From positions 1 through 41,951 of the IMG/VR virus record IMGVR_UViG_3300044699_000062: DNA of 41,951 nucleotides. One strand, given 5' to 3'. This DNA is from a virus. The notes beneath the pieces were generated by a model that searched no databases, had not been told where the DNA came from, and saw only the letters and a program-made list of their open reading frames with translations. A program made the translations under genes and the position numbers. Shown piece after piece: positions 6,204 through 14,274 of the stretch (positions are counted from its first letter, which is position 1; the number at the start of each line of letters is the position of its first letter).

Positions 6204-8389
6204 AGCCCGTGGCTCCTTTCGCTCTTGCTATAGAAATATCCGACCGTCTCCTCGCTCCGGATCGGCAGGCCATCGCTCCACGCGAAACCACGGCACATGA
6301 TCTCGCGCAGCTGCGCCGCAGTTGCCTGCGCGTGCGAATGCGGCGTCTCAAGCAAACACTCATCGTGCGTGTGCGCGCGCACGCAATGGCCGGCATCCTC
6401 AAGCCGGCGCAACGTGCCGCGCAGGATGTCGGCCGCGACCGCCTGCACGACGTTCTCGCAGAGCTGGCCGGCCCAGGTCTTGATCCGGACATGACCGCGC
6501 GCGAAGCGCAGCTGCGTCGAGTAGCCAATAACCTTGTCATCGTCGTCGAGGTCGGCGACGCGCTCGTAGCGGATATCGCGATAAGTCAGGCAGCGCCCGG
6601 ACGGCAGCACGGCGAGCAACGAGCCGCCGAGGTAGCTGCGCAGGTAAACATAGTGGATGCGGCCGGCCTGCTGCAGCGTGCCGGGCAATTCGAGCGCGCG
6701 GTTCGCCGCGCTCCATAGCGCGTCCCAGAAGTCGACACACCACGGGTTGGCCTCGCGCCAGTGATCGACGATCGTCCGCGCCTCGCCATCGCCGAAGTGC
6801 AATCCGTAGCTTGCGCCCATCGCCTGCAGGGCGCCGACGCCACCGCCGAAGCCGAGCGCCAGTTCGGCCACCTTGCCGCGCTGGCGGATCGGCTTGGTCA
6901 CTTCCGTGATTGCGACGCGCGAGATAGCGGCTGCACTGTGCGTGTAGAGGTCGGGCAGGCTCGGATCGGCGTCGACATCACGAAAGATCTGCAGACGCCG
7001 CTCGGACCCGGCGAGCCAGGGCAGCACGCGCGCCTCGATCTGGCTCCAGTCCGACCAGACGAACACGTTCTCCGGATCAACAGGAACGAACGAGGGCCGA
7101 ATCAGCAATGAGAGCTTGCGCGATACCGGCGTGGCATCGCCGCAAGCGGCGAATTCGTCGTAACTCGCCCCGGCCAGCAGCAAGTCGATCGCGGCGAACT
7201 CGTCCGGCACGGTGTCGCGCGCCAGATTGTGGATCTGGACGCCCTTGGACGAAGCGCGGCCGGTTTGCGCTGCACCATTGAACACGTATTGGCCGAACAG
7301 GACGCCGTCGACGTGGCTCGCGAGCATCTTGGTAAACTTGGCGGGGGTCTTGGAGCCGCCATAGAGCCGGATCTGCAGTACGCGCAGCACGGGCGTCAAT
7401 TCTGCGATATTTGCCGCCCGTCCTTCCGTACAATTAGGACCATCCGTTCGCGGCTCTATTTGTACGGCGCTGGAACAGAACGCGATCAGCCGCTCGACCC
7501 GGCCGCGGGTCAACTGGTGCTTGGCCGGCCGCACCACGTCGCCGTTCTCGTCGACCTCCTCGTCGCGCTTGGTTAGGATCGCACGCCCTTCCGGCGGCAG
7601 CCGATCGAGTAGCCAACGGGTCATGCGGGCGACCTGATTGACCCGGGTAACCGCGCCGCCGGTCAGTTGCGCCAGGGCGTCAGCGGAACGGATATTGTCC
7701 TCGTCGGCCAGCACCGCGGCATGGCGGGCCATGGCAAGATCGATGCCGATGCCGCGCTCGTTGATCGCTTCCATGGTCCAGTATTCGCGCCATTCGGCGA
7801 GCGGCAGCTGGCGCGTGGCAAGAAATACCGAGCGCATCGACTTGACGTCGTCGCCGGCATAGTCGGTGAACTGCTGCCACTCGTTCGGATGCGACTGTGG
7901 CGTCGCGGTCGACGTCGGCAGGCAGAATAGCTTGATCAGCGCACTGCCCGCCTTGTCCTTGAGCAGCGATCCGGATTGCTTGGCGGCGGCGTCCAGGTCG
8001 GGCGGGAGGCCGGACGCCGTCGCCTGCGCCATCACGTCGATGACGTGATGTGGCTCCATGAACGGGAAATCGAGCGTCGCATAGTTCCAGATCACGCGGT
8101 CGAAGCCGGCATTCCAGGCCGCCCATACCGCGGTTCCGGCCTCTACCCGCCTATGAAAATCCCGTATTTCGATGGGCATGTCGGCCCAGGCCAGCGGCTG
8201 GTCGAAGTTGGGCACGACTTCGACGCGCACGTCGCCGCCGCCGATCGCCCAGGCGAGCATGATCGCGTGCGCCTCGCTCGCGTAGCGGTAGGTTCCGTCC
8301 TTGATGCCGACCGGGCCGCGTGTTTCAAAGTCAAACCAGCCGATGTCGGCGAGCGCGAAGGTCGGCCCCGGCGCGCGCTCGTCCGACAT
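6200..8389 (-). CDS. family A DNA polymerase with 3'-5' exonuclease domain
   Basis: Start chosen at ATG 8389, preceded by a strong GGAAGGGGGT ribosome-binding site; an alternative GTG at 8437 overlaps the upstream stop (GTGA). The 729-residue product is intact. N-terminal DEDD exonuclease: WFDFETRGP (Asp20, Glu22) and IDVMAQATASGLPPDLDAAA. Polymerase: motif A SDWSQIEARVLPWLA (about residue 445), O-helix IRQRGKVAELALGFGGG (about 500, with Arg, Lys and the FG pair) and motif C AHTHDECLLE (about 675, His-Asp-Glu). It replicates the phage genome and lies between the ssDNA-binding-like gene and the helicase, coupled to the latter by ATGA. Confidence 0.92.
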   Translation of the reverse strand: MSDERAPGPTFALADIGWFDFETRGPVGIKDGTYRYASEAHAIMLAWAIGGGDVRVEVVPNFDQPLAWADMPIEIRDFHRRVEAGTAVWAAWNAGFDRVIWNYATLDFPFMEPHHVIDVMAQATASGLPPDLDAAAKQSGSLLKDKAGSALIKLFCLPTSTATPQSHPNEWQQFTDYAGDDVKSMRSVFLATRQLPLAEWREYWTMEAINERGIGIDLAMARHAAVLADEDNIRSADALAQLTGGAVTRVNQVARMTRWLLDRLPPEGRAILTKRDEEVDENGDVVRPAKHQLTRGRVERLIAFCSSAVQIEPRTDGPNCTEGRAANIAELTPVLRVLQIRLYGGSKTPAKFTKMLASHVDGVLFGQYVFNGAAQTGRASSKGVQIHNLARDTVPDEFAAIDLLLAGASYDEFAACGDATPVSRKLSLLIRPSFVPVDPENVFVWSDWSQIEARVLPWLAGSERRLQIFRDVDADPSLPDLYTHSAAAISRVAITEVTKPIRQRGKVAELALGFGGGVGALQAMGASYGLHFGDGEARTIVDHWREANPWCVDFWDALWSAANRALELPGTLQQAGRIHYVYLRSYLGGSLLAVLPSGRCLTYRDIRYERVADLDDDDKVIGYSTQLRFARGHVRIKTWAGQLCENVVQAVAADILRGTLRRLEDAGHCVRAHTHDECLLETPHSHAQATAAQLREIMCRGFAWSDGLPIRSEETVGYFYSKSERSHGL

Positions 8390-8433
8390 GGAGGGACCCC
8401 CTTCCGGAGGCCCCGCCACGGCTCTCAGATGGC

Positions 8434-9174
8434 TCACCGTGCGGCAGGACGACGACGCTGCCCGGTATGAGCCTGCTGGGTCGAGATTGGCTCCACGGGC
8501 TTTAGAACGGGCTTCGCCGGCTTATCGACGGCGGTAGCCGGAGGCGGTGCCACGGGCGCTGCCGGCGCTGCCGGCGTCGCGTCGGCGAGGTTGCCGTCCA
8601 TGTCGGACCAGCCGACCAGATTGTAGATCGGCGTCGTCGTCCGGCCGTGCTTGGGATGGTCGTACCAGGAACTACCGAAGATGATGACCGGACAGGGGTG
8701 CAGCCGCCCTTCCGGCGTCGCCAATTGGCGCTGGATCTGCGCCAGCAGGCCGTCGATGGCGCGAATGCCACTGAGCGAGTTGCACTTATAGAGCACCTCA
8801 GTACCGGCATCGTCGCCGTCGAGGCATTTCAGCTCGAACGAGCGCTTTTCCTTGTAGGCGACATCGTCGATCGGGGGCGGGCAGTCGGGCTTCGGGTCGG
8901 CCATCGACGCCATCACCTCGCCCCGCATCTCCGAATCGATCCAGCAATCCCAGCCATGCGCGAGCGAGATGATATTGATCACCCAGCGCGAGCCGGGCTG
9001 CATTTCCTCGTTACTTGGGCCCCACACCCACTGCTCGTTCTTGAGCAGGCGCAGGTACGGCTTGCCGCCGCCGGGCAGTATGGTCTTGGCGCGGCTCTCG
9101 GCGATGCCGGACGCCAGCTTGTCGATGAAGTTCGCCGGCAGCGTGGTGCCGGTGCGGTTGATCATTTCATTCAT
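8434..9174 (-). CDS. putative phage single-stranded-DNA-binding protein
   Basis: ATG 9174 (MNEMINRTGTTLPANFIDKL) has AGGAGA at a good distance. The 246-residue product has a compact, aromatic-rich core (PYLRLLKNEQWVWGPSNEEM, SRWVINIISLAHGWDCWIDS, VIIFGSSWYDHPKHGRTTTP) and a low-complexity Ala/Pro tail from about residue 195. Lying between the nuclease and the polymerase, with a globular domain plus disordered tail, it fits the place of a recombination or ssDNA-binding protein. The assignment rests on context and composition; I do not see a diagnostic OB-fold motif. The stop overlaps the alternative GTG start of the polymerase. Confidence 0.5.
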   Translation of the reverse strand: MNEMINRTGTTLPANFIDKLASGIAESRAKTILPGGGKPYLRLLKNEQWVWGPSNEEMQPGSRWVINIISLAHGWDCWIDSEMRGEVMASMADPKPDCPPPIDDVAYKEKRSFELKCLDGDDAGTEVLYKCNSLSGIRAIDGLLAQIQRQLATPEGRLHPCPVIIFGSSWYDHPKHGRTTTPIYNLVGWSDMDGNLADATPAAPAAPVAPPPATAVDKPAKPVLKPVEPISTQQAHTGQRRRPAAR

Positions 9175-9283
9175 AGTCCATTCTCCTGTTTCCAATTTCT
9201 GATTTACCGGGGGTGAACGCGGGCACGCGCTCACCCCCACTTGGCATAAACTCTTCTTCTAGGTCGGCATCCGACCGTTTCAT
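9167..9283 (-). CDS. small acidic ORF upstream of the ssDNA-binding-like gene
   Basis: ATG 9283 begins a 38-residue product (MKRSDADLEEEFMPSGGERV...) and is preceded by AAAGGGGGTG at about 9 nt, one of the best ribosome-binding sites in the block. Its TGA lies 5-7 nt inside the next gene, giving translational coupling. The DNA includes an inverted repeat GGGGGTGA (9209-9216) / TCACCCCC (9231-9238), which could fold in the mRNA. No family is recognised. Confidence 0.45.
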   Translation of the reverse strand: MKRSDADLEEEFMPSGGERVPAFTPGKSEIGNRRMDYE

Positions 9284-9363
9284 GCGGCATCACCCCCTTT
9301 CAGATGTTCATGGCGCCGGGGTTGGCCTTACGGGCTCAGCTGGAACCGTCAAGGATACGACCC

Positions 9364-10668
9364 CTACCCTTCCGAGCCTCGCCATGTCGTACCCTTGTTT
9401 CCGATTTGTCGCGGTGACAACGGTGACAAATCTCCTTTCGTTCTCAGTTGCTGCAGTGCAGCACTGAACTGCTCGATCAGCGGCTGACGCTCGACCACCG
9501 GAGCCGGGTCGTCGGTGGCGGCGATCGTCGTCTCGTCGGTCGGCGGCGCGACGCGCAAGTCGTCCGGGATCTCGACGCCGAGCCGCTTGGCGGTGGCTTC
9601 GGCAGCAGTGAACGTGACCAATTTACGCTGCCAGATTTCGTCCTGGCCGAAGCCAAGCTCGGTCAGCTCGTTGTTGACGATGTCTTCGTCGACCCACTGG
9701 CGCTGCTTGGCCTTGGCCTTGAGCCGCCAGCCAGGGACGAGGCCGCCGTTTTCCAGGAAGGCGTGCAGCTGCTCGTCGACTTCCTTTTTCATGAGCGCGA
9801 CGCTGTCGAGTAGCGCCTTGGCGCGCGCCAGATACATGCCGTAAGGGGTCACTTCACGCGCCGCGCTGTCGGCAGTCGAACGAGTGACATGGCCGAGCAC
9901 GGACAAGTCGAGCAACGGTCCGGTCCACAGCGGGCAGGCGACCTTGCACGGCGCGAAGCGGCAGTGTTCGCCGCGCAGCCGCGGCGGGTCGCGTCCAAGT
10001 GCGGTGGTGACCGCATCCTGCACGTCCTCGACGAAGCGGGTGATGTCGGTCGGCGTGATCTCGGTCCAGCTCAGCGCCGGGTCGAGGCGCGGCTGGATGA
10101 TGGCGCCGACCCACTTGAGCCGGCGCAGGCTCACGCCGTCGATACGACGGCGCACCGCACCGGCGACGTAGAACAGCAATTGCGGATTGACCAGATCACC
10201 GCGCGGATCGGGATAGATGGCATGCACGCCGACGCCGCCGCCGAACTTCCAGTCGACGAACAGCGCGTGAGTATCGCTCGCCATGATCAGATCGACGGTG
10301 CCGAAGGCGCCGGGAACACGGGGAAACTTTATCGCATGCTCGACCGCGAGCACATCGAAGTTAGCGCCATGTTCGCGCTCCAACGCGTCGAGCGCGTCAA
10401 GCGCGGGCACGATCAGGTTGTCCCAATCGGTCTGCCGCAGCACGCGATCGCCGAAGGTCCTACCGACATAGCGTTCCGGATGAGGATGGATACCGCCGCC
10501 GCAGTCGCGCATCACATCCGCCATGACCTCGTGCATGGCAGTGCCTTCGAGCGCATATTCGGAAGGGATCTCGGCGGAAGGGGGCAGCGCGAGAATCGCT
10601 TGGTAAGATCCTGGACAGGCCAGAAGTCGGCCCGCGGTGGAGCCGCCGACGATACTGCTATGTGCCAT
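9364..10668 (-). CDS. Cas4/RecB-like (DUF2800-type) nuclease with probable iron-sulfur cluster
   Basis: ATG 10668 (MAHSSIVGGSTAGRLLACPG) gives 434 residues and no lesion; a 16-residue upstream extension is non-protein-like. PD-(D/E)XK features in order: EYALEGTAMHEVMAD (motif I His, about residue 50), FGTVDLIMASDT and ALFVDWKFGGG (Asp and D-x-K, about 122-139), then NPQLLFYVAGAV (motif with Gln). One N-terminal Cys (LLACPGS) and three later ones (HCRFAPCKVACP, about 236) match the 4Fe-4S arrangement of Cas4/AddB. It is a likely 5'-end-processing or recombination exonuclease. It is divergent from the VRR-NUC gene by 29 nt. Confidence 0.8.
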   Translation of the reverse strand: MAHSSIVGGSTAGRLLACPGSYQAILALPPSAEIPSEYALEGTAMHEVMADVMRDCGGGIHPHPERYVGRTFGDRVLRQTDWDNLIVPALDALDALEREHGANFDVLAVEHAIKFPRVPGAFGTVDLIMASDTHALFVDWKFGGGVGVHAIYPDPRGDLVNPQLLFYVAGAVRRRIDGVSLRRLKWVGAIIQPRLDPALSWTEITPTDITRFVEDVQDAVTTALGRDPPRLRGEHCRFAPCKVACPLWTGPLLDLSVLGHVTRSTADSAAREVTPYGMYLARAKALLDSVALMKKEVDEQLHAFLENGGLVPGWRLKAKAKQRQWVDEDIVNNELTELGFGQDEIWQRKLVTFTAAEATAKRLGVEIPDDLRVAPPTDETTIAATDDPAPVVERQPLIEQFSAALQQLRTKGDLSPLSPRQIGNKGTTWRGSEG

Positions 10669-10697
10669 GATCCAAATCCAATTTGCTGTGGTCGAAC

Positions 10698-10997
10698 ATG
10701 CGGGTGAAATTGGCAAACGTCAAGCCGGTGCGTGAGAGCGCGGTCGAGGCCGAGCTGCGGACGCGCGTGCTGGCGCGTGGCGGAATGTGCGAGAAGATCA
10801 TGGTGATCGGGCAGCGCGGGTTTCCCGATCGACTGGTGATTCTTCCCGGGCCCAGGGTGATCTTCGTCGAGTTGAAGCGTCCGCGCGGCAGCCGGCTCAG
10901 CCCGCACCAGCACGGGTATATTGCGCGGCTAGAAGCCCTAGGTGTAGCTGTTGCGGTGGTACGGAATAGCGCGGATATTGACCGGCTCCTGACCTGA
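10698..10997 (+). CDS. VRR-NUC domain nuclease
   Basis: ATG 10698 gives 99 residues; an in-frame TTG at 10683 is less likely. The protein is one complete VRR-NUC domain: an N-terminal helix with Glu (ESAVEAELRTRVLARGG), GQRGFPDRLVIL (catalytic Asp), VIFVELKRP (E-x-K) and a C-terminal QHGYIARLEALGVAVAVVRN. Such standalone phage VRR-NUC proteins are Holliday-junction or flap-type endonucleases. It opens the rightward transcription unit, back to back with the Cas4-like nuclease. Confidence 0.85.
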   Translation: MRVKLANVKPVRESAVEAELRTRVLARGGMCEKIMVIGQRGFPDRLVILPGPRVIFVELKRPRGSRLSPHQHGYIARLEALGVAVAVVRNSADIDRLLT

Positions 10998-11008
10998 AAA
11001 ACGAAAAA

Positions 11009-11036
11009 GGGCCGAGGCGCTGTCACGCCGCGGCCC
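11009..11036 (-). terminator. GC-rich hairpin with T-tract on the minus strand
   Basis: GGGCCGaGGCG (11009-11019) and CGCCgCGGCCC (11026-11036) pair with one mismatch around a 6-nt loop. On the minus strand the stem is followed by TTTTTCGTTTTT (from 11008 down), the shape of an intrinsic terminator. On the plus strand no T-run follows. It sits in the 75-nt gap between the VRR-NUC and primase genes, both rightward, so it would stop antisense transcription. Confidence 0.45.
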
Positions 11037-11072
11037 GATCTGAACCCTTGTCGTAGAAGGATAACAGACCTA

Positions 11073-13388
11073 ATGGCCAATACATATCCGATTGAGCGCG
11101 CGATGCAACTGCTCGCGCTGGGCTATAACATCACGCCGAACCGCGGCAAGGCCTGCCATATCCCGGGCTGGAATACGCCGGCCTACGTGGCCGACGTGCT
11201 GACGGCCGGGCCGAAGGGCACGCCGGCCGAGCGTTGGAAAGCGCGTTTCTCGGAATATCCCACCATCGGCGTGCGCATCGATCGTGGCCGGGCGATGCTC
11301 GACATCGATGTCGACGATCCGCTGATCGAGCAATTGCTCGAGCGCATCGCCGTGATCGCGCCGGAGGTCCACGCCCGCGCCCCGACGCGCTATGGCGGCG
11401 GCACGCACAAGGTCGCGCTGATCGCGCAGACCGATATCGGGCCGGGCGAGGTCGGCAAGCTGCGCAGTCATCGCTATCGGCGGCCGGACGACGGGGTGGA
11501 GCAGCATCACTGCGTGGAGATCTTCCTCAGCTCGGCCGGCAGCGATGTCTGCAAGGCGCAGTTCGGCGCCTACGGCGCGCACACGATCGGCGTGCGCGAC
11601 TACGCATGGTCCGAGCATCCGGCGCCGCTGCATGAGGTCGCGCCGCAAGATTTGCCGCTGCTGACCAAGGCGGCGGCGAATCAGATCCTCGCCGCGTTCG
11701 AGCAGCTCGCCGACGCGGCCGGGTGGGTGCGGCTCGGCACTGATGCCGGCGCGGCGGACGCGGCGTTCATCCACAGCATCAACGAAGAGACGCGGTTCGA
11801 GCTGGCTGACGGCAGCGAGGTGAACTACGCCGAGTTGTGCGACCGCTACACGCCGGGCGACGATCTGCGTTGTTCATCATCGTTCCACGGCAATGCGGGC
11901 AGCAACCGCAGCAAGTGCCAGGTCGGCGAGATCCGGGCGCTCGGCGGTGTCGTCGGTGTGTGGGACAACGAGGAGGCTGCTTGGTACGCGCCCAAGCTGG
12001 TCGACACCGAGGTGCTGGGGCAGGAGCTGAAGGCATGGGCCGCCGAGAATTATACCGGCGAAAGCATGTTCGTAACGACTTTCAGCTACCAGGATTTCTA
12101 CGCCTACCTGCCCGAGCACAAGTACATCTACGCGCCGTTGGGCACGCTGTGGCCGCAGGCGAGCGTCAATGCACGGCTCGCCAAGGTCGGTCCGCTGAAG
12201 GCCAGCATGTGGCTCGACCAGAACCGGCACGTCGAGCAGATGACGTGGGTGCCGGGCGAGCCGGTCGAGATCGCGGATCGGCTATTCGCCGATGGCGGGT
12301 GGATCAGGCGGCCCGGGTCGCGCGGCTTCAACCTGTATCGGCCGCCGGCCCCGCCGAAGACGGGCACGGGCGATGCGAAGCTCTGGCGCAGGCATGTGGA
12401 GCGCATCTATCCCGACGAGGCGGAGCACGTCGAGCAATGGTGCGCGCAGCGCGTGCAGCGGCCGGCCGAGAAGATCAACCACGCGCTGGTGCTGGGCGGC
12501 AACCAGGGCACCGGCAAGGACACGCTGCTGGCACCCTTGAAGCACGCGGTCGGGCCATGGAACTTCAGCGAGGTCGGGCCACAGCAGCTGCTCGAACGGT
12601 TCAACGGGTTTCTCAAGTCGGTGGTGCTGCGCATCTCGGAGGCGCGCGATCTGGGCGAATACAATCGGTACGCCTTCTACAATCATACCAAGTCGATCAT
12701 CGCGGCACCGCCGGACGCGCTGCTGGTCGACGAGAAGAACCGGCATGCGTACTACATCCCCAATGTCTGCGGCGTGGTCATCACGCTGAACGAGAAGGAC
12801 AGCCTCTATCTGCCGCCGGACGATCGACGGCATTTCGTGGCGTGGTCGAACGCCACCAAGGAGGATACCGACCTCGATACCGAGTACTGGGACCGGCTCT
12901 GGCACTGGTACGCGAACGGCGGCCTGGACGCGGTCGCATGCCACCTCGCCGGCCTGGACCTGTCCACCTTCCACGCCCAGAAGCCGCCGCGCCAGACCGA
13001 AGGCTTCCGCACCATGATGAACCTGTCACGGATGCCGGAAGACGCCGAGATGGCGGACGTGCTCGACGCGCTGAGACGGCCGGATGCCGTCACGCTGGAG
13101 GACGTCGCGGGGTGTGCCTTCGACACCAAGCGCGCTGATTTTGGACGCTATTTGACGGATCGGCGCAACGCGCGGAAGTTCATTTTCCGCTTCGCGGCGT
13201 GCGGCTACTCCCCGGTCGACAACCCCGACGCCAAGGACGGGCTCTGGGCAATTGCGGGAAAACGCCAAGTTATCTATGCGCGGGACGAGGGGCTCGGAGG
13301 TAGTGGGATAAAGGCGGCGCAGATGCGGGCCGCCGAGGCGGACGAGGTGTCGGCGACGCCGCGCTGGTATCCGGGTGTAGTGAAATAG
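11073..13388 (+). CDS. primase-polymerase/helicase (NrS-1/DUF5906-like)
   Basis: The 771-residue ORF is intact. The N-terminal half resembles a PrimPol domain: IGVRIDRGRAMLDIDVDDP (acidic Asp-x-Asp pair about residues 75-80), RYGGGTHKVALIAQ, and VEIFLSSAGSDVCKAQF then YGAH. The C-terminal half is an SF3-like helicase: LVLGGNQGTGKDTLLAPL (Walker A about 475), VVLRISEARDLGEYNRY (Walker B region), VDEKNRHAYYIPN, and CGVVITLNEKDSLYLPPDDR (sensor 1/arginine finger region). It probably primes and unwinds DNA for the family A polymerase. The stop is followed at once by the large inverted repeat. Confidence 0.85.
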   Translation: MANTYPIERAMQLLALGYNITPNRGKACHIPGWNTPAYVADVLTAGPKGTPAERWKARFSEYPTIGVRIDRGRAMLDIDVDDPLIEQLLERIAVIAPEVHARAPTRYGGGTHKVALIAQTDIGPGEVGKLRSHRYRRPDDGVEQHHCVEIFLSSAGSDVCKAQFGAYGAHTIGVRDYAWSEHPAPLHEVAPQDLPLLTKAAANQILAAFEQLADAAGWVRLGTDAGAADAAFIHSINEETRFELADGSEVNYAELCDRYTPGDDLRCSSSFHGNAGSNRSKCQVGEIRALGGVVGVWDNEEAAWYAPKLVDTEVLGQELKAWAAENYTGESMFVTTFSYQDFYAYLPEHKYIYAPLGTLWPQASVNARLAKVGPLKASMWLDQNRHVEQMTWVPGEPVEIADRLFADGGWIRRPGSRGFNLYRPPAPPKTGTGDAKLWRRHVERIYPDEAEHVEQWCAQRVQRPAEKINHALVLGGNQGTGKDTLLAPLKHAVGPWNFSEVGPQQLLERFNGFLKSVVLRISEARDLGEYNRYAFYNHTKSIIAAPPDALLVDEKNRHAYYIPNVCGVVITLNEKDSLYLPPDDRRHFVAWSNATKEDTDLDTEYWDRLWHWYANGGLDAVACHLAGLDLSTFHAQKPPRQTEGFRTMMNLSRMPEDAEMADVLDALRRPDAVTLEDVAGCAFDTKRADFGRYLTDRRNARKFIFRFAACGYSPVDNPDAKDGLWAIAGKRQVIYARDEGLGGSGIKAAQMRAAEADEVSATPRWYPGVVK

Positions 13389-13399
13389 GTCGAATCGGC

Positions 13400-13544
13400 T
13401 AAGTCAGTGATCGATCTTCTCCAATAAATCGCACAACCGTATTCGGTCTTCTTGATCTTCAAAAGGTAAAATAATATAGGATGAAACAGCTAAAGGTTGC
13501 ATAACGGTTGTGCGATTTATTGGAGAAGATTGATCACTGATTTG
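13400..13544. repeat. 37-41 bp near-perfect inverted repeat with AT-rich 63-nt centre (candidate origin or structured RNA)
   Basis: The left arm (13404-13440) and right arm (13504-13540) pair over 37 bp, with one G/T pair (13413/13531) that would still be a wobble in RNA. Pairing can extend outward to 13400/13544. The spacer 13441-13503 is AT-rich (AAAAGGTAAAATAATATAGG), unlike the GC-rich flanks. It lies 12 nt after the primase-helicase stop and no supported gene crosses it. The position fits a replication origin or a regulatory hairpin; a mobile-element remnant is possible, but no target duplication is visible. The remaining 13545-13636 holds only very short open frames. Confidence 0.8.
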
Positions 13545-13636
13545 ACCTACCAGACCGACGACGACGGCGTCGTAGTTATGCGAAAATTGCATGGCTAAGA
13601 GAGAGGTCCGGTGAAGAAAAACAGGGTGACGACAAT

Positions 13637-13716
13637 AAAAGGCCTTGCCTTTAATTCTTAGGTGTGCGACAAAGAACTGAGCCGGTTGGTGCCGGCGCCA
13701 ACCAAGGGGTTCCCTG
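13637..13716 (+). promoter_or_regulatory. upstream element, copy 1 (AAAAGGCCTTGCCT ... CCAACCAAGG ... ATG)
   Basis: The core AAAAGGCCTTGCCT (13637-13650) recurs exactly at 14565-14578. Downstream the two copies share TTA, GTGC, ACTGA and CCAACCAAGG-G, in the same order, before the ATG. TTGCCT (13645-13650) could be a -35 box, but the -10 position (GACAAA) is poor. This copy also has GGTTGG...CCAACC, a small hairpin abutting the ribosome-binding site AAGGGG. Likely a shared promoter plus 5' leader. Confidence 0.45.
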
Positions 13717-14022
13717 ATGCTGAGCCAGCTCGAACTGATGCAGAAGGCCAATGAGATCGCTGCGGCCGTGGACTGCGGCCGGATTTCCGCCGCCAAGCGC
13801 GGCCGCAACCCGAAGTTCCCCTACGTGCCGGTGATTGATTTCGGCACGCGCACCGAGCAGGTGCGCTGTCTCGCCTACGTCACTCGTGAGGAGGCTCTTG
13901 CCGCCGCTGCCGCCACCATCCAGGCGCGGCGCAACGATCTGCGGCAGAAGCTGATGGACCCGCGCTACCGCGCGCTGCGCGAGCAGTACGGCTTGCCGCG
14001 CGACATCAAGGTGGAGGGCTGA
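13717..14022 (+). CDS. small phage protein, unknown function
   Basis: The product is 101 residues from ATG 13717, which has AAGGGG upstream. It has an N-terminal helix (MLSQLELMQKANEIAAAVDC), a basic central segment (SAAKRGRNPKFPYVPVIDFG), then strand and helix (VRCLAYVTREEALAAAAATI) and a charged C-terminal helix. There is no recognisable domain. It is the first gene of the small-gene block and follows the conserved upstream element, so it is probably early or middle expressed. Confidence 0.6.
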   Translation: MLSQLELMQKANEIAAAVDCGRISAAKRGRNPKFPYVPVIDFGTRTEQVRCLAYVTREEALAAAAATIQARRNDLRQKLMDPRYRALREQYGLPRDIKVEG

Positions 14023-14025
14023 ACC

Positions 14026-14274
14026 ATGACCGGCAAAATCACCGTCGAGCTGACCGCCGAGCAGGCTGAGGACATCTTCGACTGCATCAATGTCGCGAGC
14101 TTGCACTACGCCGCTAAGGCGGAAGCCGCCAAGCGCGAGTTGGGCGCCTATGACTGGCGTATTTCGAGCGCCGACAAGCTGAAGGCCTACGAGGACCGGC
14201 GCGACCTGTTCAACAAGCGCTGGGTCGAGTTTTATCAGGTGATCAAGCAGCAGCGGAAAGTGGAGGCGGCGTGA
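14026..14274 (+). CDS. small helical phage protein, unknown function
   Basis: The 82-residue product (MTGKITVELTAEQAEDIFDC...) starts 3 nt after the preceding stop. It is almost wholly helical, with an acidic first helix and charged second and third helices (AEAAKRELGAYDWRI, EDRRDLFNKRWVEFYQVI). It has one Cys and no membrane segment. Its stop overlaps the next ATG (TGATG), so the three genes 13717-14564 form one coupled unit. No function is assigned. Confidence 0.6.
   Translation: MTGKITVELTAEQAEDIFDCINVASLHYAAKAEAAKRELGAYDWRISSADKLKAYEDRRDLFNKRWVEFYQVIKQQRKVEAA

Noticed and set aside
9308-9385. 25-codon minus-strand ORF between the nuclease and the small acidic ORF
   Set aside because: It has only a weak AGGG upstream, overlaps the nuclease 3' end and has no protein-like feature.
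9889-10707. 272-codon plus-strand open frame
   Set aside because: It is a shadow of the Cas4-like nuclease gene in a GC-rich region; the nuclease motifs on the minus strand are decisive.
11837-13138. 433-codon Ala/Arg-rich frame inside the primase gene
   Set aside because: Typical high-GC alternative frame; the primase-helicase frame holds all motifs.
13407-13502. 32-codon minus-strand ORF inside the inverted repeat
   Set aside because: No ribosome-binding site, and half of it is an arm of the palindrome; the structure explains the sequence better.
13400-13544. Interpretation of the palindrome as a MITE or insertion sequence
   Set aside because: No direct target-site duplication is visible at either end and there is only one copy in the window.
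13542-13610. Short plus-strand frames (LTYQTDDDGVVVMRKLHG and similar) after the palindrome
   Set aside because: They are too short and lack a supported start; they could be a gene remnant, but nothing confirms it.
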